Assembly (NCBI GenBank): GCA_001512635.1
Contig: LFSA01000065.1
Span: 47,661-91,561, forward strand
Reading direction: 5' to 3'
Length of the DNA stretch: 43,901 bases
Origin: Pelotomaculum sp. DTU098
GTDB taxonomy: Bacteria; Bacillota; Desulfotomaculia; Desulfotomaculales; Pelotomaculaceae
The position numbers and the translations under genes are program-made. The notes beneath the pieces were generated by a model. That model worked only from the letters and a program-made list of their open reading frames with translations. It did not search any database and had not been told where the DNA came from. Of this stretch, positions 26,031 through 36,580 are shown piece by piece (position 1 is the first letter of the stretch; the number at the start of each line of letters is the position of its first letter).

Positions 26031-26141
26031 GCATCTTTGTTAAAAATTTAAATTAATATTTTTTTAACTTTTAGAAGGATGCATCCCCTTATTGTAGAAT
26101 GAATCAAAAGATGGTTTACAATGTCAGGAAGGGGGGCCTGG

Positions 26142-27848
26142 ATGCAAAAGTATAAAGTAGCTATCGTTGGTGCAGGGAAAGGCGGTCATTCTATTTACAG
26201 GATGCTAAAAAAGATGGATGAAGTCGAGATAGTCGGCATAGCCGATATAAATCCTGACGCTCCTGGTATGGAGGCCGCACGTAAAGATGGTATCTTTGTC
26301 ACAACAAATTATAGTGAGCTCACCATGCTTCCGGACGTGGATATTATTATCGAAGTTACAGGAAACCAGGCTGTAAAAGAACATATCCTGCAGAACAAGC
26401 ACAAGTGTACGGCATTGCTGGAGTCAAAGGCCGCTAATCTAATGATGATTGTGCTTAAAGAAAAAGAAGAGATGGCTGAGCTCACAAAAGTCCAAGGTGA
26501 ACTATCGGCTATTTTAAACTCTATGCAAGAGGCTATTGAAGTAGCGGATATGGATGGAACCATCAAATATGTTAACCCTGCTTTTACCCGCATTACAGGC
26601 ATACCCGAGAAAGAAAGGATTGGCCAGAATATCTTTGAAAGCTCCCCGGACGGGGCCCTTGCCCAGTTATTAAAAACTGGTAAGCTAGTTTTTGGCCAAA
26701 GAACAAGAGTGGGTGGAAGCAACGCTGAAGTTGTTGCCAACTCCGCTCCCATCATTGTTGACGGAAAGATGGAAGGCGGCGTTGTGGTTTTTCAGCATTT
26801 TACAGATATAATGAATATGATGGAAGAATTGAAAAAGAGCACTACCATCATAGAAAATCTAACAGATAAACTGGGACAGGTAACCACAAGCAAGTATTCC
26901 TTTGAAGATATTATCGGAAACAGCGCAGAAATAAAAAAATGTATCAACCTGGCCGAAAAGTCTGCCCGCACTAATTCAACAGTGCTCCTCCTGGGTGAAA
27001 GCGGCACCGGGAAGGAATTATTCGCCCATTCCATTCACCGCGCATCCATGCGGCGGGAAAACCCATTTATTAAAGTTAACTGCGCAGCAATACCGGAAAC
27101 GCTTCTTGAGAGCGAATTCTTCGGTTATGCCAAAGGTGCTTTTACGGGTGCCACGAAGTCCAAAATAGGGAAGTTTGAACTTGCCCATGGCGGAACGATT
27201 TTCCTGGACGAAATTGGAGATATGAACCTCCTGCTTCAGGGCAAATTACTGCGCGTATTACAAGAAATGGAATTTGAGCGCGTTGGGAGTAATCAGACTA
27301 TTAAAGTGGATGTCAGGGTAATTGCAGCCACTAACCGGAACCTGCGGGAGTTGATCCGCCAGGGCAAATTCCGGGAAGACCTGTATTACCGGTTAAATGT
27401 CGTTGAAATTACCATTCCTCCCCTGCGGTCGCATAAAGAAGACCTGCCTGCACTGGTAAATAACACGATCGTCAAGCTCAATAGAAAGCTAGGTAAAAAA
27501 GTGAAGGGCCTCTCCAAAGACGCTGAAGAACTACTTTTTAGTTATGACTGGCCAGGTAATGTCCGTGAGCTTGAAAACGTTATTGAGCGGGTGATGGTAA
27601 CCGTTGACGATGAAATTTTGGTGAAAAAGCACCTTATCCAGCACATCAACCAGTTCAGGATTCTACCGGAACGTGATGTTGATATAATGCCCATAGATCA
27701 GATGGAGGAAATGCTAATACGCAAGGCCTTAGCCAAATACGGCAACACAGTAGAAGGTAAAAGACGTGCTGCCCAGGCCCTTAACATATCCCTGGCAACA
27801 CTTTATAATAAATTGAAAAAAATAAAATCTTTGCCTACTAAAATTTAG
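26142..27848 (+). CDS. mmcA: Sigma54-dependent activator with N-terminal NAD-binding-like and PAS domains (mmcA-like)
   Basis: A 568-aa enhancer-binding protein. The N-terminal 110 residues form a Rossmann-like domain ([20 protein letters not shown], then [12 protein letters not shown] and VDIIIEVTG). A PAS domain follows ([20 protein letters not shown]). The AAA+ domain has Walker A GESGTGKE near 285, the sigma54 contact loop GAFTGA near 332, and [12 protein letters not shown] Fis-type helix-turn-helix ends the protein ([20 protein letters not shown]). I chose ATG 26142 because GGGGGG lies 5 nt upstream; an in-frame ATG at 26121 also exists. It lies directly before a sigma54 promoter and the propionate pathway genes, so it very probably controls them. 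Confidence 0.9.
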   Translation: MQKYKVAIVGAGKGGHSIYRMLKKMDEVEIVGIADINPDAPGMEAARKDGIFVTTNYSELTMLPDVDIIIEVTGNQAVKEHILQNKHKCTALLESKAANLMMIVLKEKEEMAELTKVQGELSAILNSMQEAIEVADMDGTIKYVNPAFTRITGIPEKERIGQNIFESSPDGALAQLLKTGKLVFGQRTRVGGSNAEVVANSAPIIVDGKMEGGVVVFQHFTDIMNMMEELKKSTTIIENLTDKLGQVTTSKYSFEDIIGNSAEIKKCINLAEKSARTNSTVLLLGESGTGKELFAHSIHRASMRRENPFIKVNCAAIPETLLESEFFGYAKGAFTGATKSKIGKFELAHGGTIFLDEIGDMNLLLQGKLLRVLQEMEFERVGSNQTIKVDVRVIAATNRNLRELIRQGKFREDLYYRLNVVEITIPPLRSHKEDLPALVNNTIVKLNRKLGKKVKGLSKDAEELLFSYDWPGNVRELENVIERVMVTVDDEILVKKHLIQHINQFRILPERDVDIMPIDQMEEMLIRKALAKYGNTVEGKRRAAQALNISLATLYNKLKKIKSLPTKI

Positions 27849-27867
27849 AATCGATTACTAAGATTAA

Positions 27868-27900
27868 GAAAGGCTGCTTTTTTCAAGGGATAAGCCTTTC
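27868..27900 (+). terminator. Hairpin after the sigma54 activator gene
   Basis: GAAAGGCT (27868-27875) pairs with AGCCTTTC (27893-27900). No U-tract follows at once, so it may be a weak terminator separating mmcA from the downstream operon. Confidence 0.4.
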
Positions 27901-27962
27901 CCTGTTCTACAATTTAGAATTTTTTTATTAGTATTTATTTTTTTATTCGTTCCGGCATACGA

Positions 27963-27974
27963 AAACTATAGTTT
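27963..27974. promoter_or_regulatory. 12-bp palindrome, candidate activator-binding site
   Basis: AAACTATAGTTT is a perfect palindrome about 90 bp upstream of the -24/-12 promoter, within the usual range for enhancer sites of sigma54 activators. I did not find a second full copy nearby, which weakens the case. Confidence 0.35.
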
Positions 27975-28061
27975 GACAATATTCAAGGATTAAGCAATAA
28001 ACATAAGGTTGGCGAGGTCTCAGTAGCTATGGATTTATGGTAATTAGCAGGATCAGGATCA

Positions 28062-28077
28062 TGGTACGGATCTTGCT
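28062..28077 (+). promoter_or_regulatory. Sigma54 (-24/-12) promoter of the mmc operon
   Basis: TGGTAC (28062-28067), 5 nt, TTGC (28073-28076) followed by T. This matches TGGCAC-N5-TTGCW with one mismatch and exact spacing. Transcription would start near 28088, about 43 nt before the fumarase reading frame. The adjacent upstream gene encodes a sigma54 activator. Confidence 0.75.
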
Positions 28078-28130
28078 TTTTATTTTTTAGGAAAACAGGA
28101 AGCAACATTACAGCAAAGGGGGGAACTAAA

Positions 28131-28973
28131 ATAAAAACCATTAACACCAGTGCGATTACGGAAGCCGTAAAGCAAATGTGTCAGGAAGCGAACTTCAACC
28201 TGGGCAACGATGTGATGGAGGCTTTTAAAAAGTTTCAGGAGACTGAAACATCCCTCACTGGCAAAGAAATTCTGCAAATCCTGATCAAAAATGCTGAGAT
28301 TGCCCAGGAAGAGCAGGCACCAATGTGTCAGGACACAGGTTTTGCCGTAGTTTTTGTCGAACTTGGCCAGGATGTGAGGATCGAAGGTGGAAACTTAGAA
28401 GATGCCATCAATGAAGGCGTACGTCAAGGTTACGTCGAAGGCTACCTGAGGAAATCCATCGTTGGTCACCCGCTGGAGCGCAAAAACACCGGAGATAATA
28501 CACCAGCGGTTATTCACACTAAGATCGTCCCAGGGGATAAACTACGTATAATCGTAGCACCCAAGGGTGGCGGCTCTGAGAATATGAGCGCAATCAAAAT
28601 GCTCAGACCCGCTGATGGTGTTGAAGGCGTCAAGAAATTTGTCGTAGACACGGTCAAGGCAGCAGGTCCTAACCCCTGTCCTCCAGTTGTGGTAGGTGTG
28701 GGCATCGGGGGAACCTTTGAAAAAGCTGCTCTGCTAGCCAAAGAGGCTCTGTTAAGGGAAATTGGTTCAAAGAGCAAGTATCCCGATATTGCTAAACTGG
28801 AAGAAGAGCTTTTAGAGGAGATTAATAAAACCGGGATCGGGCCCCAGGGTCTTGGGGGCAGAACCACGGCGCTTGCGGTGCATATAGAAATATTCGCAGC
28901 TCATATTGCCAGCCTGCCTGTAGCGGTTAACCTGAACTGCCACGCGGCCAGGCATAAAGAAATAGTCTTATAA
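28131..28973 (+). CDS. mmcB: Fumarase class I, N-terminal (alpha) subunit (mmcB-like)
   Basis: Alpha subunit of the two-subunit, iron-sulfur fumarase that interconverts fumarate and malate. Conserved parts are QEEQAPMCQDTGFAVVFVEL, RKNTGDNTPAVIHTKIVPGD, PKGGGSENMSAIKML and GIGPQGLGGRTTALAVHIE. Cys in CQDTG and NPCPP, plus another near the C-terminus, are candidates for the cluster. Homology extends upstream of the first ATG (28176): the frame reads KTINTSAITEAVKQMCQEAN, as in other class I enzymes. GGGGGG lies 7 nt before ATA at 28131, and no ATG, GTG or TTG is better placed, so an AUA start is proposed; GTG 28167 or ATG 28176 are the alternatives. First gene after the sigma54 promoter. Confidence 0.9.
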   Translation: MKTINTSAITEAVKQMCQEANFNLGNDVMEAFKKFQETETSLTGKEILQILIKNAEIAQEEQAPMCQDTGFAVVFVELGQDVRIEGGNLEDAINEGVRQGYVEGYLRKSIVGHPLERKNTGDNTPAVIHTKIVPGDKLRIIVAPKGGGSENMSAIKMLRPADGVEGVKKFVVDTVKAAGPNPCPPVVVGVGIGGTFEKAALLAKEALLREIGSKSKYPDIAKLEEELLEEINKTGIGPQGLGGRTTALAVHIEIFAAHIASLPVAVNLNCHAARHKEIVL

Positions 28974-29024
28974 GGCACTTAATAACCCCGAGGTAATGCT
29001 TTAAAAACAGGGGAGGTGAAATGA

Positions 29025-29579
29025 TTGACCCAGATAAGGCTTACTACCCCACTGACCGATGAAATGGTCGAAAAGTTGAGGATAGGCCAGCAAGTCCTGT
29101 TAAACGGAACCATTTATACAGGGCGCGATGCAGCCCATAAAAGGCTGGTAGAACTGATTAAACAGGGGAAAGAACTTCCCTTTGACCCTAAGGGGCAAGT
29201 CATTTATTATGTTGGCCCCACTCCGGCAAAACCAGGTAAAGTTATTGGTTCCTGTGGACCAACAACCAGCTACAGGATGGATCCCTACGCGCCGGAACTA
29301 TACGCGCAGGGACTAAAGGCAACTATTGGTAAAGGAAAAAGGTCACCGGAAGTAATCAAGGCCTTAAAGCAATACAAGGGTGTATATTTTGCAGCAATCG
29401 GCGGAGCTGCTGCACTCATCGCCAAAAGCATAAAATCAGCAAAGGTTATTGCTTATGAAGATTTGGGTGCGGAAGCCATCCACGAACTGGTTGTAGAGGA
29501 TTTCCCAGTCGTAGTGGTGAATGATGTACTTGGCGGTGACCTCTACGAAGAGGGAATTGAGATTTACGCGGCTAAATAA
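29025..29579 (+). CDS. mmcC: Fumarase class I, C-terminal (beta) subunit (mmcC-like)
   Basis: A 184-aa beta subunit completing the heteromeric class I fumarase. Key blocks are LTTPLTDEMVEKLRIGQQVL, VGPTPAKPGKVIGSCGPTTS (substrate and catalytic region), FAAIGGAAALIAKSIKSA, and VNDVLGGDLYEEG. The start is TTG at 29025 behind GGGGAGGTGAAATGA; the nearby ATG is out of frame. It follows the alpha subunit by about 50 nt. In propionate oxidation it hydrates fumarate to malate. Confidence 0.94.
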   Translation: MTQIRLTTPLTDEMVEKLRIGQQVLLNGTIYTGRDAAHKRLVELIKQGKELPFDPKGQVIYYVGPTPAKPGKVIGSCGPTTSYRMDPYAPELYAQGLKATIGKGKRSPEVIKALKQYKGVYFAAIGGAAALIAKSIKSAKVIAYEDLGAEAIHELVVEDFPVVVVNDVLGGDLYEEGIEIYAAK

Positions 29580-29642
29580 AAAAATTAGTTGAGGACATAA
29601 CCTTGTTCAAGAATAAGAGTCATATATAAAATCAAAATACAA

Positions 29643-29690
29643 GCCCGAATGGGTGATCGCCCGACCAGAAAGGATTAATAGGTTGGGCTA
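29643..29690 (+). promoter_or_regulatory. Potential alternative RNA hairpins (attenuator-like) after mmcC
   Basis: CCCGACC (29660-29666) can pair with GGTTGGG (29681-29687), which is followed by CTAGGTTCTTTT. An upstream pairing, GGG (29651-29653) with CCC (29660-29662), uses part of the same left arm. Mutually exclusive folds are possible, but this is a hand-folding impression. Confidence 0.3.
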
Positions 29691-29845
29691 GGTTCTTTTG
29701 AGTAACTAAACAGTACATCTATTTTTTGAGCAGGTTGACTTAATTCTATTTACGGGCAAGGGGTAAAGCAATAAGCTGGTAAGTAGAAGTACAGTATTAT
29801 CCATGATTTGACTACCGTTTTAAAACCCATCTCCACTTAAGTCTA

Positions 29846-29916
29846 TTAAGCCAGTTCAAAGGCGAATTTACGGGTTTTTTAACTTAAAAAAAATACGCCT
29901 ATAAGAACTGGCTTAA
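29846..29916. repeat. 71-bp imperfect inverted repeat
   Basis: TTAAGCCAGTTC (29846-29857) is the exact reverse complement of GAACTGGCTTAA (29905-29916). An inner pair AGGCG (29860-29864) and CGCCT (29896-29900) extends the stem around an AT-rich loop. No target-site duplication is obvious at the ends. Confidence 0.8.
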
Positions 29917-30061
29917 CACTGTTGCTAATGCCGGATGAACTGCAAGTATAGCGGGTTAGGACCACCTGAAACAAAGCCTTTTCAAACACTATAGCCAGCC
30001 GCCCCTAAAAAAATAAGGGTCAGGATCTGGGTCTTGAATATTGATACTGCCGGGAAATGCC

Positions 30062-30077
30062 TGGCACAGGAGCGGCA
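30062..30077 (+). promoter_or_regulatory. Weak sigma54-like promoter upstream of sucC
   Basis: TGGCAC (30062-30067) is a perfect -24 element. At the correct 5-nt spacing the -12 element reads CGGCA instead of TTGCA, keeping only the essential GC. It lies about 240 bp before sucC. Confidence 0.25.
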
Positions 30078-30314
30078 GAAGGGAGGGAGCTGAAAAAGAG
30101 TAAGGATAGTATATGGAGTTAGTGTTATGAGAATATAAAAGCCAATCAAGTTGCGTAAATCATTTAGCCAAGGCACTGTGTGGGTTGGTATGGACCTCTG
30201 AAATAGGGAATAGGAGTCAAAAGCAGGATTAATTGCTAATTCATATAAATAGTTCGGCGTTTATTTATATTTAAAATAATGCGTTAAATAGACAAGAGGG
30301 GAGAGATTTAGCCA

Positions 30315-31436
30315 GTGAAACTGTTCGAGTATATGGGGAAAGAGCTTTTTGCCAAGTACGGTATACCGGTACCGAAAGGCAGAATGGCTTCCACCCCGGA
30401 AGAAGCTGCCAAGATTGCTGCGGAAATTGGTGGTCCATGTGTTGTAAAATCCCAGGTCCTTTCAGGCAAGAGAGGTAAAGCTGGTGGAATTAAATTTGCC
30501 AATACTCCCGAAGAAGCCCAAAAAGCTGCAGAAGAAGTCTTAAGCATGACCATTCAGGGGCTGCCCGTCCAGGCTGTACTGGTCGAAGAAAAACTTAAAA
30601 TTGATAAAGAGCTGTACATGTCCATAACAATTGACGGTTCAGCCAAACAAGCAGTGCTTATTGCATCCGCTTACGGCGGAATGGACATTGAAGAACAGCC
30701 AGAGGAATACATTATTAAGAAGCACATCGATCCTGAACTAGGCATGATGCCATTCATGGCCCGCGATGTTGTAAGAAGAATGGGCATTCCTATTAGAAGC
30801 CCACATGGACAAGAAATTATCAAAATTATTCAGACCCTCTACAAGATCTGTCTGGAGAAAGACGCCGAACTGGTTGAAATTAACCCGCTGGTATTCAGCG
30901 ACGACAAGGTAATTGCCGCCGACTCCAAAGTTACTATTGACGACGACGCCTTGTTCCGCATGAAAGACCTGCCCATAGTAGATGACAGATCCCCTGCAGA
31001 AAGAGCTGCCAAAGAACTCGGACTCTCCTTTGTGGAATTGGATGGGGATATTGCCGTGATGGCCAACGGCGCAGGTATTACAATGGCCACCCTCGATACC
31101 CTGCAGGCTTACGGCGGCTACCCGAAAAACTTCCTGGACTGCGGCGGCGGCACCGGCAGAGAAGCCACAGCCAAGGCCCTTGAAATTCTTTTGAGCTTAG
31201 ATCCCAAGGCTGTTTTCATAAACATCTTCGGTGGAATTACCCGTTGTGATGATGTTGCTAACGCTGTCAAGGACGTGTATGAGGCGAGGGGCGGTTTCCC
31301 TGTACCTGTAGTTATCCGTCTGGTCGGGACTAACCAGGATATCGGCCGGGAAATTTTGGCGTCAATCGGTGTCGAAGCCTTCGACTTCATGGAAGACGCT
31401 GCCAGGAAGGTTATTGAACTCGTCTACAACAAGTAG
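30315..31436 (+). CDS. sucC: Succinyl-CoA synthetase (ADP-forming) beta subunit (mmcD-like)
   Basis: ATP-grasp subunit of succinyl-CoA synthetase. In propionate oxidation it recovers ATP from succinyl-CoA by substrate-level phosphorylation. The 373-aa protein begins KLFEYMGKELFAKYGIPVPK. It contains CVVKSQVLSGKRGKAGGIKF for nucleotide binding, EINPLVFSDD, and the C-terminal ligase domain with NFLDCGGGTGREATAKALEI and VFINIFGGITRCDDVA. The start is GTG behind GAGGGGAGAG. It is followed by sucD after 56 nt. Confidence 0.95.
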   Translation: MKLFEYMGKELFAKYGIPVPKGRMASTPEEAAKIAAEIGGPCVVKSQVLSGKRGKAGGIKFANTPEEAQKAAEEVLSMTIQGLPVQAVLVEEKLKIDKELYMSITIDGSAKQAVLIASAYGGMDIEEQPEEYIIKKHIDPELGMMPFMARDVVRRMGIPIRSPHGQEIIKIIQTLYKICLEKDAELVEINPLVFSDDKVIAADSKVTIDDDALFRMKDLPIVDDRSPAERAAKELGLSFVELDGDIAVMANGAGITMATLDTLQAYGGYPKNFLDCGGGTGREATAKALEILLSLDPKAVFINIFGGITRCDDVANAVKDVYEARGGFPVPVVIRLVGTNQDIGREILASIGVEAFDFMEDAARKVIELVYNK

Positions 31437-31492
31437 ATTTGGTTTTCCGTGCTGAAATCCCCAGAAGATCTTGATAAGGGAGGAGTAGTAAA

Positions 31493-32365
31493 TTGGCTAT
31501 TATTATTGATGAGAATACTAATGTATTAGTCATGGGAATAACAGGCAAACAAGCCTCTTTCCATACTAAGCAAATGCTCGCCTACGGCACCAAAATAGTA
31601 GCAGGGGTCACCCCAGGAAAAGGCGGAGCTACTGTTGAAGGTGTGCCCGTATATAATACCGTTCGCGAGGCCTGTGAAAATCACAAAATCGACGCCTCTG
31701 TAATCTTTGTTCCCGCTCCGGCAACCAAAGACGCCGCTTTAGAGAATATTGAGGCCGGTATAGGTGTTGTCGTCATCATCACTGAAGGCGTACCGGTTTA
31801 CGACGAGATTGAGATTGTAGCATACGCAAAACGCAAAGGGGCTATCGTCCTTGGACCGAACACCTTCGGTATCGTGTCCGGCGGCAAGTGCAAGATAGGA
31901 ATTCCGCCCAACCAGTACTTTATCGAAGGCAACGTAGGCGTGGTTGCCCGCTCCGGCACCTTAACCTATGAAATTACCGGGAACCTGACAGCCAACGGTA
32001 TCGGCCAGTCCACTGTTGTAGGTATGGGCGGCGACAGAGCAGTTGGACTCACCTTTATTGATGTCTTAAAGATGTTTGAAAAGGACGACCAAACCAAGGC
32101 TGTTGTTATGATTGGTGAAATTGGTGGTAACAACGAAGAAATCGCTGCTGAATATATTAAGGAGATGACCAAACCAGTGGTTGCCTTTATAGCCGGAAAG
32201 AGCGCGCCTCCGGGCAAGCGGATGGGACATGCCGGCGCCATTATTGAAAGAGGCAAGGGAACCTACCAGGGCAAGGTTGAGGCACTGACTGCGGCCGGCG
32301 CCAAAGTTGCTCCTCTGCCATCTGATGTTCCCCAGCTGGTTAAAGAGGTTCTTGGGATTAAGTAG
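31493..32365 (+). CDS. sucD: Succinyl-CoA synthetase alpha subunit (mmcE-like)
   Basis: CoA-binding and phospho-histidine subunit, 290 aa. The Rossmann CoA-binding domain has [19 protein letters not shown] and [30 protein letters not shown] follows, and the active-site His near residue 246 lies in [18 protein letters not shown]. The start is TTG with GGGAGGAG upstream. It forms the complete enzyme with the preceding sucC and ends 23 nt before the mutase gene. Confidence 0.95.
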   Translation: MAIIIDENTNVLVMGITGKQASFHTKQMLAYGTKIVAGVTPGKGGATVEGVPVYNTVREACENHKIDASVIFVPAPATKDAALENIEAGIGVVVIITEGVPVYDEIEIVAYAKRKGAIVLGPNTFGIVSGGKCKIGIPPNQYFIEGNVGVVARSGTLTYEITGNLTANGIGQSTVVGMGGDRAVGLTFIDVLKMFEKDDQTKAVVMIGEIGGNNEEIAAEYIKEMTKPVVAFIAGKSAPPGKRMGHAGAIIERGKGTYQGKVEALTAAGAKVAPLPSDVPQLVKEVLGIK

Positions 32366-32388
32366 ATAAGTGGAAGGAGGAGGTATAT

Positions 32389-34062
32389 TTGTTTAGAGAA
32401 GATCAACTGGAAAAAATCGCTGCGAAGAAAGAGACCTGGGCAGCGAAACTGGAAGCAACCAAGAAAAAGCGTCCAGAAAGGCAACCCCAATTCGCTACCG
32501 ATTCCGGTATAGAAATCAACACCGTTTATACTCCGCTTGATCTAAAAGATATGGATTACGAGCGCGACCTGGGATTGCCCGGGGAGTATCCCTTTACCCG
32601 TGGCGTACAACCCAACATGTACCGTGGCCGTCACTGGACCATGCGCCAGTACGCAGGTTTTGGTTCTGCCGAAGAAACCAACCAGCGCTTCCGCTATTTG
32701 CTGGAACAGGGTCAGACAGGCCTGAGCTGTGCCTTCGACCTGCCTACCCAGATTGGCTATGACTCGGACCATCCCCTGGCACAGGGCGAAATTGGTAAGG
32801 TTGGTGTGGCCATCGACTCCCTGGCGGATATGGAGACTCTTTTTGATCAGATCCCCCTGGGCAAGGTCAGCACATCAATGACCATCAACGCACCTGCAGG
32901 CATCTTACTGGCAATGTATATCGCCTGTGCGGAAAAACAGGGATTTGACAAGTCACAAATTAACGGTACCATTCAAAACGACGTTATCAAGGAATACATC
33001 TGCCGCGGTACTTATATTCTTCCTCCGGAGCCCTCAATGCGGTTGATCTCCAACATTTTTGAGTACTGCTCCAAGGAGATTCCCCAGTGGAACACCATCA
33101 GCATCAGCGGATATCACATCCGTGAAGCTGGAGCCACAGCAGCCCAGGAAATAGCCTTCACCCTGGCCAACGGTATCGCCTATGTCGATGCTGCAATTAA
33201 AGCCGGCCTGGATGTAGATACTTTCGCACCTCGCCTTTCCTTCTTCTTCAACGCTCACTTGAACTTCTTCGAAGAAATAGCCAAGTTCAGAGCAGCCCGC
33301 CGCCTCTGGGCAAAAATTATGAAGGAGCGTTTTGGAGCCAAGAACCCACGTTCCTGGACTCTCCGCTTCCATACCCAGACTGCCGGCGTCAGCCTGACCG
33401 CACAGCAGCCCATGGTGAACATCATGCGGACTGCCTTTGAAGCTCTCGCCGCTGTACTGGGCGGCACCCAGTCCTTGCACACCAACTCCTATGATGAAGC
33501 TCTGGCACTCCCCAGCGACGAGTCAGTCAGGATCGCACTGCGCACCCAGCAGGTTATCGGGTACGAAATCGGTGTCTGTGACGTAGTTGACCCGCTTGGC
33601 GGCTCGTACTTCGTCGAATCCCTGACCAATGCCCTTGAGGAAAAGGCCTGGGATTATATCAATAAGGTCGACGCTCTAGGCGGCGCAGTTAAAGCTATTG
33701 AGTATATGCAGAAAGAAATCCACAATTCTGCATACCAATACCAGCTGGCCGTCGACAACAAGCAGAAAACTGTCATCGGTGTGAACAGCTTCATCATGGA
33801 AGATGAAGAAAAACCCAAAGACCTCCTGAAAGTCGACCTTTCGGTTGGAGAACGCCAGAAGGCTAAACTTGCTAAGGTCAAAGCGGGAAGAGACAACGCA
33901 AAGGTCGAGTCCCTGCTGAAAAATGTAAGGGAAGCTGCTCTGAGCGACGCCAACCTGATGCCGGTCTTTATTGACGCGGTCAAGGAATACGTCACTCTCG
34001 GCGAGATCTGCGGCGTCCTGAGAGACGTTTTTGGCGAATACAAGCAGCAAATCGTATTCTAG
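32389..34062 (+). CDS. mmcF: Methylmalonyl-CoA mutase large (catalytic) subunit (mmcF-like)
   Basis: Adenosylcobalamin-dependent mutase chain that carries the TIM barrel binding the CoA ester and interconverts methylmalonyl-CoA and succinyl-CoA. It is 557 aa, the length of the separate-subunit type. Signatures are [79 protein letters not shown] and [16 protein letters not shown]. The B12-binding domain is absent and is supplied by the next gene. The start is TTG behind GGAGGAGG. No MeaB/ArgK-type GTPase chaperone gene is found in the cluster. Confidence 0.95.
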   Translation: MFREDQLEKIAAKKETWAAKLEATKKKRPERQPQFATDSGIEINTVYTPLDLKDMDYERDLGLPGEYPFTRGVQPNMYRGRHWTMRQYAGFGSAEETNQRFRYLLEQGQTGLSCAFDLPTQIGYDSDHPLAQGEIGKVGVAIDSLADMETLFDQIPLGKVSTSMTINAPAGILLAMYIACAEKQGFDKSQINGTIQNDVIKEYICRGTYILPPEPSMRLISNIFEYCSKEIPQWNTISISGYHIREAGATAAQEIAFTLANGIAYVDAAIKAGLDVDTFAPRLSFFFNAHLNFFEEIAKFRAARRLWAKIMKERFGAKNPRSWTLRFHTQTAGVSLTAQQPMVNIMRTAFEALAAVLGGTQSLHTNSYDEALALPSDESVRIALRTQQVIGYEIGVCDVVDPLGGSYFVESLTNALEEKAWDYINKVDALGGAVKAIEYMQKEIHNSAYQYQLAVDNKQKTVIGVNSFIMEDEEKPKDLLKVDLSVGERQKAKLAKVKAGRDNAKVESLLKNVREAALSDANLMPVFIDAVKEYVTLGEICGVLRDVFGEYKQQIVF

Positions 34063-34078
34063 GAGAGGAGGAAAGTTG

Positions 34079-34477
34079 ATGAGCGAGAAACGCATCCGCG
34101 TTCTGGTCGCAAAACCAGGTCTTGACGGTCACGACAGGGGCGCCAAGGTGATTGCCCAGGCATTAAGGGACGCAGGTATGGAAGTTATATATACAGGGTT
34201 GCGGCAAACCCCGGAACAAATTGTATCGGCAGCTGTGCAGGAAGATGTTGATGTGATTGGCATGAGTATTCTTTCAGGCGCCCATGGAACCCTGTTCCCC
34301 GAAGTAATTAAACTTCTTAAAGAGAAGGGCGCAGGAGACATCCTTGTAATAGGAGGCGGGATTATTCCCGAAGATGATGTTCCGGCATTAAAGGAAGCCG
34401 GTATTGCTGAAATCTTCGGCCCCGGAACTCCTTTGGAAAATGTTGTTAATTACATTCGGGAGAATGTGAAAAACTAA
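34079..34477 (+). CDS. mmcG: Methylmalonyl-CoA mutase B12-binding subunit (mmcG-like)
   Basis: A 132-aa cobalamin-binding protein that pairs with the large subunit. The base-off/His-on motif DGHDRG (Asp16, His18, Gly21) is within [18 protein letters not shown], followed by [17 protein letters not shown] and [11 protein letters not shown], the standard corrinoid-binding pattern. I chose ATG 34079 because GAGAGGAGG lies upstream and the protein then matches the family N-terminus; an in-frame upstream ATG lies inside mmcF. It starts 16 nt after mmcF. Confidence 0.95.
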   Translation: MSEKRIRVLVAKPGLDGHDRGAKVIAQALRDAGMEVIYTGLRQTPEQIVSAAVQEDVDVIGMSILSGAHGTLFPEVIKLLKEKGAGDILVIGGGIIPEDDVPALKEAGIAEIFGPGTPLENVVNYIRENVKN

Positions 34478-34494
34478 CACAAATAATCCGAAAA

Positions 34495-34526
34495 ACATGG
34501 GCGGCTAGGCCGGCTAACCGCCGTGT
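34495..34526 (+). other. GC-rich stem-loop between mmcG and the epimerase gene
   Basis: An imperfect hairpin built on GGGCGGCTAG (left) and CTAACCGCC (right) lies 17 nt after the mmcG stop. There is no U-tract, so it is more likely an mRNA processing or stability element than a terminator. Confidence 0.4.
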
Positions 34527-34597
34527 TCCCGTCCCGCTCCGATAGGAAGTGATAGGTGGCTGCTTATTCAATATTTAATATGGAAGGGGGATGCCTC

Positions 34598-34999
34598 GTG
34601 ATTAAGAAGATTGACCACATCGGCATAGCTGTGAAGGACCTCGAAGCAGCCTTGAAGCTTTACGAAGAGGTGCTGGGGCTGAAATCTGTTGGGACAGAAG
34701 TTGTGGAAGAGCAAAAGGTTAAAGTAGCCTTTTTACCCACAGGCGATAGTGAGGTTGAGCTGCTGGAGTCAACATCGCCGGACGGCCCCATTGCTAAGTT
34801 CATTGCCAAAAATGGCGAGGGAATCCAGCACATTGCTTTCAGGGTTGACAACCTGGAGCAGAAGTTGGCGGAACTTAAAGAAAAAGGCATCCGTTTGATT
34901 GATGAGAAGCCGCGGTACGGAGCAGGTGGGGCTAAAATAGCCTTCTTACACCCGAAATCCACCTTTGGTGTACTCATCGAACTGAGTGAGCGCGACTAG
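34598..34999 (+). CDS. mce: Methylmalonyl-CoA epimerase (mmcH-like)
   Basis: Vicinal-oxygen-chelate enzyme that interconverts (R)- and (S)-methylmalonyl-CoA so that mutase and transcarboxylase can be linked. It has about 133 aa from GTG 34598, which has AAGGGGG 7 nt upstream and gives the family start [18 protein letters not shown]. Metal ligands are expected in [17 protein letters not shown] and IELSE; other marks are [17 protein letters not shown] and [21 protein letters not shown] frame open from 34556 upstream is less likely to be the true start. Confidence 0.93.
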   Translation: MIKKIDHIGIAVKDLEAALKLYEEVLGLKSVGTEVVEEQKVKVAFLPTGDSEVELLESTSPDGPIAKFIAKNGEGIQHIAFRVDNLEQKLAELKEKGIRLIDEKPRYGAGGAKIAFLHPKSTFGVLIELSERD

Positions 35000-35014
35000 A
35001 TTGGAGGTAATAGT

Positions 35015-36550
<1,536 letters not shown>

Positions 36551-36580
36551 TGCAAGTACGGGCACGGAGGAGGAAAGCAG

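Larger units (their letters stand above)
29580..30314. other. 735-bp non-coding spacer inside the mmc cluster
   Basis: No convincing gene lies here on either strand. The spacer holds a hairpin-rich segment after mmcC (29643-29690), a large imperfect inverted repeat (29846-29916) and a sigma54-like -24 element (30062-30077), listed separately. Its length is unusual beside the tight packing of the other mmc genes. Confidence 0.6.

Noticed and set aside
28010-28030. TTGGCGAGGTCTCAGTAGCT as another sigma54 promoter
   Set aside because: The GG to GC distance is 3 nt too long for a -24/-12 element.
29982-30176. Small minus-strand frame in the mmc spacer
   Set aside because: No ribosome binding site, no family resemblance, and a length expected by chance.
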